Shown: in pieces, positions 59,801 through 64,000 of the stretch
Layout of the letters: each line of letters starts with the position of its first letter
Position numbering within the stretch: the first letter of the stretch is position 1
Source: Streptomyces bauhiniae
GTDB lineage: Bacteria; Actinomycetota; Actinomycetes; Streptomycetales; Streptomycetaceae
NCBI RefSeq assembly: GCF_004784475.1
Contig: NZ_SRRT01000005.1
Span: 558,001-622,000, forward strand
Direction of reading: 5' to 3'
DNA: 64,000 nucleotides
Notes under the pieces: model-generated
What the model was told of the DNA's origin: nothing
Database searches by the model: none
What the model saw: the letters and a program-made list of their open reading frames with translations, nothing else
Translations under genes and position numbers: made by a program

Positions 59801-59997
59801 TCTACCAGAACGGCACACTGGTGGGCACTGCGGCCAACCGCAGCCCCCAGTACGACTCCTCCATGCCTCTGACCGTCGGCGGGTGCGTCAACAGCGCCTC
59901 CGCCACGGCGCCGTACCTGGCATTCCCCGGCTCCGTGGCCGACGTCCACGTCTACCCGCGGACCCTGTCGGCCACCGAGGTCAGCGCACTCCGCTGA
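53851..59997 (+). CDS. Giant secreted DNRLRE / degraded SGNH / double LamG protein
   Basis: 2048 aa from ATG 53851 (the frame is open from 53761 but lacks a site). A basic N terminus and long hydrophobic run ending MPAHAVP form a signal peptide. Residues about 70-330 are the usual lead-in of actinobacterial Rhs-associated proteins (PQRVLQNGKWVAIDTTLRRQ). About 325-520 is DNRLRE-like, with WARISDNGWNVYNSTS and FDVTSRAQSA. Later come Ig-like and CBM-like stretches. About 1175-1610 resembles a secreted SGNH hydrolase (HWVGTWSSVQ, VRVHLSNAMGTAPVTF), but the active site is lost: GDQSVNG replaces GDSITDG and GGNPSDAYY replaces the usual DxxHP block. Two LamG-like repeats end the protein (TSFDGNTGFL and ITFDGSTGFL). 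Likely a wall or surface partner of the divergent toxin. Confidence 0.82.
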   Translation: MSAFRAPARVSRRPAARPIAVAIAAALAAGALTATMPAHAVPNAHSHGASSKPRSASPSTAARRLNPTESASAQARATGKAVTIDQFTDTGTTVVANPDGTFTRTDSSMPQRVLQNGKWVAIDTTLRRQADGTWAPKAAVTPVAFSSGGSGAMVTMHSGADKLDFSWPGALPTPFVAGDTATYPEVLPGVDLQLTADASGYSSILVVKTPKAGTNPRLRKLALNTTSANLTVTGTSNGGAQATDKRTGKKVFHSDTALMWDSGGSRTAARTARTTTAASARAEHKRAAEVGKHRAQVRVKLQHGQQLLSPDVKLLTAKTTTYPVYIDPEWSGRPSQLDWARISDNGWNVYNSTSTSGATNAREGWDNNSPGNGERARTYYQMNTGGIKGAVVSHASLYVKQLSAASCSDTPAAVYGTDRPAGWSSSSLYWGHEPGGRTGALGTNPKSHEAGTCPVTDGANSWVSPPSLEFDVTSRAQSAAAGGWKSVTLMVQSPDMNDAQQWKQLAYGGGATMSVTYSYRPKLKNGTGTPAVKPSSVNMGKTMTTTHTPTLSARAVDPDLAGGSELVRVDYNVYNSAGTMVHQGFGPSTDSKKRARYNTNGSDWTTPSLPDGTYTWKATAQNAAGYWAGPGSGLWTKTQTFTVDTSAPPAPTVTSSQFPAKQIGAAFGDKGTFTLGNNHTNNITGYLFALDGTLSNTVYSSGVTHWTTSTKITAGKAYYVTSDNGPGTGTSVINGSASPAFAPGVTGPHTLYTKAVDQAGSTSVSQTSYAFYAGTNTPTYAYGDKMVSGWTATNADNSTTAVPKATITSKGGQLISQAAGAGYEFTDGYQAFFANKSTTSKVVSGDSATLSFDIPKDGPWGFGVNLTKAKDYGIYRLVLDAGQPTESTLLSGFDAYNSYVTTRFVNLGIPKDSSGQLLTLKTGVHTLTLTLTGKNPTSTGYQAGLDVLRLAPALTCTINTTSSCQNNTATSTFTTTTSPADADGSGNSINSADLTSTVGWQSGKTVTVDGASVVLPKFGTGTYDNMLASGQTVTVPGSGVVNTGNAVVFLGFATGGAAKGATGTITYAKNNCLDPNGDSADQTYQLDTVPDWLSGPATAASATLVHQNHSNNTQTSPSPGPKVYAFSVPLQCPGSVISSITLPLFTNGVQAGQPTLHILGMGVRPLTVTGSGTSAQHWVGTWSSVQDTAKIQQSGGTAATVNGQTLRIPAHVSLGTDSGNGVRVHLSNAMGTAPVTFDAASVAVQDTTTGGATAAAAPTALTFGGTTSVTVPAGGDVTSSPVTLAVTQQATVLVSLQVHGSVSSMAGHAAARTPVWVSDAANRTGDTAATKYTQTTYTGLPYLAGIDVTTPTSAPTGSLVLYGDQSVNGDTASSDGRHHLSDAITGDIVDDPNGDGTVEYGVLNVGTNSNSALPQSTFSDNPTNALNPLDRNVLAQGNVRTVLVSTGATDLLNCSSDADTCATNVEKGLAALNSQLSSYFTDDGQTYIDGRPVTQNANITVYLTTIPPFTAGRPGTAAQEAAREQVNGYLLDNFPTQVIDFAAAVSTDGTATSSTVKAADLSGGNPSDAYYADLAGRYLNDTNTQVVGIAPNLIVPEATGGDTPDDEWELAADGADAREDNPFTAVGGATFNAGGPNALNAPAGATSFDGNTGFLESDHTAVNTLADYTVSAWVKLDSAAGPATAICEGTSQHQAFYLGYDRGNQGWMFQTTTTNDDSADFPTAEGDTGTGALGTWTHLLVTYTAPVDGDAGTGVMSIYQNGTLMGTATNLTPQYDSSMPLTIGGCVNSPDTTTPYNAFPGSVSDVQVYPYAMSASDAGASSVIVPAGWDNGMPEDEWKLNANGTDTASLNPFTPSGTATFGPDAPSGMSGSITFDGSTGFLKSKQSAVNTLGSYTVSAWVKINSALGTTAVCQGTTQHQSFYLSYDKPSAAWMFQTTTTNDENSDFPTAEGDPNSGSVGTWTHLVATFRAPVAGDAGTDNMALYQNGTLVGTAANRSPQYDSSMPLTVGGCVNSASATAPYLAFPGSVADVHVYPRTLSATEVSALR

Positions 59998-60013
59998 CCT
60001 CCGCCACCACCGT

Positions 60014-60050
60014 GGGCCCCGCCGCTCCAACCCAAGGAGCGGCGGGGCCC
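60014..60050. terminator. Terminator after the DNRLRE/LamG gene
   Basis: GGGCCCCGCCGCTCC (60014-60028), a 7-base loop, and its perfect complement (60036-60050), 16 bp after the stop. Confidence 0.88.
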
Positions 60051-60142
60051 AAGTCTTAAGATCCGGACCATATCCGGACCAGCCGTCCGCAGCTTGTGGC
60101 GACCAGAGCTGTTTTCGCTGGTCAAACTGCATCTGAGCCGTG

Positions 60143-60204
60143 TACCACCAGCAGACGAAGAGCCTCTTGGTTTCCTACAGCCCGAAGAACTCGGGTTCTT
60201 CTAG
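60143..60204 (+). repeat. Attachment site D (attR), chromosome junction
   Basis: 62 bp aligned to 7187-7249 with one base deleted near 60189, so it no longer reads KLGFF. It ends in CTAG, where the CTA is the stop of the minus-strand aldolase gene. The flank to its right (GGTTGTCTGGAGG) is also seen after sites B and C but not after A, which is what attR with native chromosome to the right predicts. Confidence 0.78.
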
Positions 60205-61277
60205 AGGCTCAACCGGGTTGTCTGGAGGCCCCGTTCTGCTTCGGGCAATTCGGCAGGGTCCGCCGCCGCGAGGTCGAGGGCGATGTCCGTGATCATGTCC
60301 TCCTGGCCGCCGACCATCTTGCGCCGGCCGGCCTCGACGAGGATCGTGCGGGTGTCGAGGCCGTGCCGGCGGGCGGCGGTCTCGGCGTGGCGCAGGAAGC
60401 TGGAGTACACGCCCGCGTAGCCGAGGGTGAGGGTCTCGCGGTCGACGCGGACCTCGCGGTCCTGCAGGGGACGTACGACGTCGTCGGCGGCGTCCATCAG
60501 GGGGAACAGGTCACAGCCGTGCTCCCAGCCCATCAGATCGGCGACCGCGATGAACGCCTCCAGCGGGCAGTTCCCGGCTCCGGCGCCCTGGCCGGCGAGG
60601 GAGGCGTCGACGCGGGTGACGCCGTTCTCGACGGCGACGACGGAGTTGGAGACGCCCAGGCCGAGGTTGTGGTGGGCGTGGATGCCGATGCCGGTGTCCG
60701 GGTCGAGGGCATCGCGGTAGGCGCGGACGCGATCGCGTACGCCGTCCATGGTCAGGCGGCCGCCGGAGTCGGTGACGTAGACGCACCCGGCGCCGTAGGA
60801 CTCCATCAGCTTGGCCTGGCGGGCCAGTTCGGCCGGTTCGGCCATGTGGGACATCATCAGGAACCCGGCCACGTCCATACCCAGGCTGCGCGCGGCGTCG
60901 ATGTGCTGGGCGGAGATGTCGGCCTCGGTGCAGTGGGTGGCGACGCGGACCGAGCGGATGCCGAGGGCGTGGGCCTGCCGCAGGTCGTGCAGGGTGCCGA
61001 TGCCGGGCAGGAGCAGCGTGGTGGGCACCGCGTGGTGGACGCTGTCGCAGACGGCCTCGATCCACTCCCAGTCGGTGTGCGCACCGACGCCGTAGGTGAT
61101 GCTGGAGCCGGAGAGGCCGTCGCCGTGGGCGATCTCGATCGCGCCGACCCCGGCGGCGTCCAGCGCGACGGCGATGGTGCGGGCCTGGTCGACGGTGTAG
61201 CGGTGGCGTACGGCGTGCATGCCGTCCCGCAGGGTCACGTCCTGGACGTACAGGGCGGGGGGCTGGTTCGCGGTCAT
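60201..61277 (-). CDS. dmpG: 4-hydroxy-2-oxovalerate aldolase
   Basis: Splits 4-hydroxy-2-oxovalerate into pyruvate and acetaldehyde, the last ring-cleavage step. 358 aa, HMGL/DmpG fold: YVQDVTLRDGMHAVRH near the N terminus gives the metal Asp, IGIHAHHNLGLG gives the metal His pair, and GQGAGAGNCPLE is conserved. It forms a channelling complex with the acetaldehyde dehydrogenase encoded just upstream; the genes overlap by 4 bases. The stop codon lies inside attachment site D, and the last ~20 residues (PELPEAERGLQTTRLSL) are longer and less conserved than usual, so integration may have shaped the tail. Confidence 0.93.
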   Translation of the reverse strand: MTANQPPALYVQDVTLRDGMHAVRHRYTVDQARTIAVALDAAGVGAIEIAHGDGLSGSSITYGVGAHTDWEWIEAVCDSVHHAVPTTLLLPGIGTLHDLRQAHALGIRSVRVATHCTEADISAQHIDAARSLGMDVAGFLMMSHMAEPAELARQAKLMESYGAGCVYVTDSGGRLTMDGVRDRVRAYRDALDPDTGIGIHAHHNLGLGVSNSVVAVENGVTRVDASLAGQGAGAGNCPLEAFIAVADLMGWEHGCDLFPLMDAADDVVRPLQDREVRVDRETLTLGYAGVYSSFLRHAETAARRHGLDTRTILVEAGRRKMVGGQEDMITDIALDLAAADPAELPEAERGLQTTRLSL

Positions 61278-62224
61278 CGGGAGACCACCTCCGTGAAGGG
61301 CTGTGCGGCGGCCATGCGCTCGGCGGTGCGCAGGGCGGCCGAGGTCATGATGTCGAGGTTTCCGGCGTAGGCGGGCAGGTAGTGGGCGGCGCCCTCGACC
61401 TCCAGGAAGACCGAGACCTTCGCGGCCCCGGTGGACCGGGTGCCGGCGGGCAGCAGCGAGCGCAGGGGGTCGTCGTCGGCGACGCGCTCGAACTGGACCT
61501 GCTGCTTGAGGCGGTATCCGGGCACGTACGCCTGGGCCCGGGCGACCATGTCCTCCACCGAAGCGGTCACCGCGGCGGCGTCGCACTCGCCGACCAGGCA
61601 GTAGACGGTGTCGCGCATGATCAACGGGGGTTCGGCCGGGTTCAGGACGATGATCGCCTTGCCTCGGGCGGCGCCCCCCACCTTCTCGATGGCCGACGAG
61701 GTCGTCTCGGTGAACTCGTCGATGTTGGCCCGGGTGCCGGGGCCGGCCGAGCGGGAGGAGATCGAGGCGACGATCTCGCCGTAGTGGACGGGCGTCACGG
61801 CTGCGACGGCGGCCACGATCGGAATCGTCGCCTGGCCGCCGCAGGTGACCATGTTGACGTTCGGTGCTCCGAGGTGGTCGTCGCCGTTGACCGGCGGGAC
61901 GACGTACGGGCCGAGCGCGGCGGGCGTCAGGTCCACGACCCTGCGCCCCAGCGAACGGAGCACCTCGTCGTGGCGGCGGTGCGCACCGGCCGAGGTGGCG
62001 TCGAAGACGATCTCCACGTCCGCGAACTCGTCCAGTTGCACCAGGCCGTCGACGCCCTCGTGGGTGGTGGCGACCTTCAGGCGGCGGGCGCGGGCAAGGC
62101 CGTCGGAGTCGGGATCGATCCCGGCCATCGCGGCGATCTCCAGGGAGTCGGAGAGCCGCAGGATTTTGATCATCAAGTCGGTGCCGATGTTGCCCGACCC
62201 GATGACGGCGACCTTCGTGCTCAT
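61274..62224 (-). CDS. dmpF: Acetaldehyde dehydrogenase (acylating)
   Basis: Converts acetaldehyde, CoA and NAD+ to acetyl-CoA. 316 aa, the family's usual length. Rossmann motif VAVIGSGNIGTDL at residues 5-17; nucleophile Cys128 in NMVTCGGQATIP; ISSRSAGPGTRANIDEFTET is conserved. It overlaps the hydratase stop (ATGA) on one side and the aldolase start on the other, so all three are one translationally coupled operon. The protein partners with the aldolase so that toxic acetaldehyde passes directly between them. Confidence 0.94.
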   Translation of the reverse strand: MSTKVAVIGSGNIGTDLMIKILRLSDSLEIAAMAGIDPDSDGLARARRLKVATTHEGVDGLVQLDEFADVEIVFDATSAGAHRRHDEVLRSLGRRVVDLTPAALGPYVVPPVNGDDHLGAPNVNMVTCGGQATIPIVAAVAAVTPVHYGEIVASISSRSAGPGTRANIDEFTETTSSAIEKVGGAARGKAIIVLNPAEPPLIMRDTVYCLVGECDAAAVTASVEDMVARAQAYVPGYRLKQQVQFERVADDDPLRSLLPAGTRSTGAAKVSVFLEVEGAAHYLPAYAGNLDIMTSAALRTAERMAAAQPFTEVVSR

Positions 62225-63042
62225 GCTCCGGCTCCTTCCGTGGCGGCGGACGCGAATGTGGTCGTGACCGTGCCGAGTCCTTCGATGTGCGCGGTGAACT
62301 CGTCGCCCCCGGCGGCGACGGCCATCGGGCCGAGCGCACCGGTCAGGACGATGTCGCCGGCCCGCAGCGGGTCGCCGAGCCCGGCGAGGGTGGAGGCGAG
62401 CCAGAGCGCGGCGGTCAGGGGGCTGCCCAGGCAGTCGGCGCCGGTGCCCTCGGAGACCGTCTCGCCGTTCTTGGTGAGGGTCATCGTCACGGACCGGAGA
62501 TCGACGCGTTCCAGGGGTACGGGGGTTCCGCCCAGGACGTACAGGCCGCAGGAGGCGTTGTCGGCGATGGTGTCGACGATGGTGATGTCCCAGTCGGCGA
62601 TGCGGCTGTCGACGATCTCCAGCGCGGGCAGCGCGAACGCCGTGGCACGCAACAGGTCGGCGACGGTCGGGTCGCGGTGCGGCAGGTCCGTGCCCAGCAC
62701 CAGGGCGACCTCGGCTTCGACCTTCGGCTGGAGAAGCAGGCCGGAGGCGACCGGCACTCCCTCGGGCACCGCCATGTCGGCGAACAGCGCGCCGAAGTCC
62801 GGCTGGTCCACGCCGAGTTGCCGTTGCACGGCGGGTGACGTCAGGCCGATCTTGCGGCCCACCAGCCGCCGCCCGGCGGCGATCCCGCGCTCCACGTACA
62901 GGCGCTGCACGGCGTATGCGGCTTCGATGTCCGCCTTGGGCAGGAGCGAGCGCACCGGGGCGCAGGGGGCGCCGGTGCGGGCGGCCTCCTCCAGGACGGC
63001 CGCCACCTCGGTCACGGCGTCGGCGGGCTCGTGGGCGCTCAC
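62221..63042 (-). CDS. dmpE: 2-keto-4-pentenoate hydratase
   Basis: Adds water to 2-hydroxypenta-2,4-dienoate to give 4-hydroxy-2-oxovalerate. 273 aa with AAYAVQRLYVERGIAAGRRL, VGRKIGLTSPAVQRQLGV, the metal-binding PKVEAEVALVLG, and PALEIVDSRIADWDI, all typical of MhpD/DmpE. First gene of the minus-strand operon. The substrate would come from catechol or a related meta-cleavage route encoded elsewhere. The start ATG at 63042 is followed by a coherent N terminus. Confidence 0.93.
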   Translation of the reverse strand: MSAHEPADAVTEVAAVLEEAARTGAPCAPVRSLLPKADIEAAYAVQRLYVERGIAAGRRLVGRKIGLTSPAVQRQLGVDQPDFGALFADMAVPEGVPVASGLLLQPKVEAEVALVLGTDLPHRDPTVADLLRATAFALPALEIVDSRIADWDITIVDTIADNASCGLYVLGGTPVPLERVDLRSVTMTLTKNGETVSEGTGADCLGSPLTAALWLASTLAGLGDPLRAGDIVLTGALGPMAVAAGGDEFTAHIEGLGTVTTTFASAATEGAGA

Positions 63043-63198
63043 GGTCGCCCCCGGCGGGGACTGGTGCGGCGGGGCGGAGCGAACATGCGGGTTACCTCCG
63101 GACGGAGAGTGGCGGGGCTGTCGGAGAGGCGGCGGTGGCCGTCCGTCGATCCACGACAGGTATAGGCGTACGGTTCGAGCAGCGGCAAAATACGTTCC

Positions 63199-63954
63199 AT
63201 GACACGGAACAGCACGCAGGGGAACATGCTCGACAAGGCGGCTGCCGTCCTCGACTGCTTCCGCCCGGACGGCGGCACGTTCCGTCTCACGGAAATCGCC
63301 GCCCGCACCGGACTGGCCAAGACGACCGCGTTCCGCCTCTGCACCGAGCTGGTGCGCCTCGGTCTGCTCGAGCGCGACGGTGAGACCTACCGGCTCGGCG
63401 GCAAGCTCTTCGAGCTGGGCTCACTCGTGCCGCGCCGGCTCGACCTGCGGGAGGCGGCGCTGCCGTTCCTCCAGGATCTCTTCGAGGCCACGCACGAGAC
63501 CGTGCACCTCGGCATCCGGGAGGGGCACGAGGTGGTCTACATCGAGCGTATCCACGGCCACCAGACCCTGACGCTGCCCTCCCGCATCGGGGGGCGACTT
63601 CCGCTGACCTGCACGGGCGTCGGCAAGGCGCTGCTGGCCTTCTCCGCCGCCGGGCTGGCGGACGAGGTACTGGCCGGGCCTCTGCCCCGCCTCACCCCAC
63701 ACTCGGTCACCGATCCGGGGCGGCTGCGTACCGTCGTGGAGCAGATCCGGGTCTCCGGTCTCGCCTACGAGGAGCAGGAGGCCGCCCTCGGTGTCAGTTG
63801 CATCGCCTCTCCCGTCTTCGACGGGCCGACTGCGGTGGCCGCCCTGTCCGTCGCCGTCCCGCTCGGCCGATTTCACCCCGCCCAACTGGCGCCCGCCGTA
63901 CGGACGGCCGCGCTGGGTCTGTCCCGCGTGCTGCGCTCGGGCGCACGTCCATGA
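63199..63954 (+). CDS. IclR-family transcriptional regulator
   Basis: 251 aa from ATG 63199. N-terminal winged HTH (MLDKAAAVLDCF, then LTEIAARTGLAKTTAFRLCT) and a C-terminal IclR effector domain with HLGIREGHEVVYIERIHG, LPLTCTGVGKALLAF and GVSCIASPVFDG. Divergent from the hydratase operon across 156 bp, so it most likely controls that operon in response to an aromatic or keto-acid intermediate. No damage seen. Confidence 0.92.
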   Translation: MTRNSTQGNMLDKAAAVLDCFRPDGGTFRLTEIAARTGLAKTTAFRLCTELVRLGLLERDGETYRLGGKLFELGSLVPRRLDLREAALPFLQDLFEATHETVHLGIREGHEVVYIERIHGHQTLTLPSRIGGRLPLTCTGVGKALLAFSAAGLADEVLAGPLPRLTPHSVTDPGRLRTVVEQIRVSGLAYEEQEAALGVSCIASPVFDGPTAVAALSVAVPLGRFHPAQLAPAVRTAALGLSRVLRSGARP

Positions 63955-64000
63955 AGCACCCCTGCCGCCATCCTTGACGCCCACCCCCGCCCCTCTTACC

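Overview
This window is high-GC actinobacterial DNA that reads as a Streptomyces chromosome interrupted by an integrated island. The flanking genes are ordinary catabolic genes. On the left are xylose isomerase (partial), xylulokinase, a ROK repressor, a Tat-exported amidase, a GAF-domain regulator and an aldehyde dehydrogenase (1-7249). On the right is a meta-cleavage operon for hydratase, acylating acetaldehyde dehydrogenase and 4-hydroxy-2-oxovalerate aldolase, with a divergent IclR regulator (60201-63954).

Between them, about 7250 to 60200, lies roughly 53 kb of accessory DNA placed exactly at the 3' end of the aldehyde dehydrogenase gene. The last ~63 bp of that gene recur as diverged copies at 22151-22213, 44088-44150 and 60143-60204. 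A tyrosine integrase with a one-base frameshift and its excisionase-like partner sit just inside the left copy, and the wreck of a second integrase sits just inside the third. I read this as tandem accretion of at least three integrative elements in one attB.

Segment 1 (7.2-22.1 kb) holds integrase/xis, a TnpB-type RuvC nuclease followed 19 bp later by a CRISPR-like array, a HAD phosphatase plus XRE regulator pair, a second small type I-E-like CRISPR array that cuts off a HATPase-type gene, and two inverted IS5-family copies bracketing an Rhs protein with two small membrane proteins. Segment 2 (22.2-44.1 kb) looks like a defence island: a protein of ten zinc-ribbon repeats with an inserted GIY-YIG domain, a PD-(D/E)XK-like gene, a VWA/PP2C/kinase triad of the TerY-P or YegL-YegK-YegI type, a very large STAND NTPase with an N-terminal nuclease-like domain (frameshifted), and a second NTPase operon. 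In that operon the NTPase and a small two-TM protein share a repeated glycine-rich motif, which suggests amyloid-type signalling. Segment 3 (44.2-60.1 kb) holds a 2400-aa Rhs/Hint/nuclease toxin with a candidate immunity gene, and a divergent 2048-aa secreted DNRLRE/LamG protein.

No cas genes, tRNA or rRNA genes were recognised. Several genes are broken (integrase, STAND NTPase, PD-(D/E)XK gene, HATPase, IS remnants), so the island is a mix of live-looking and decaying modules. All functions are assigned by reading motifs by eye; no database search was run.
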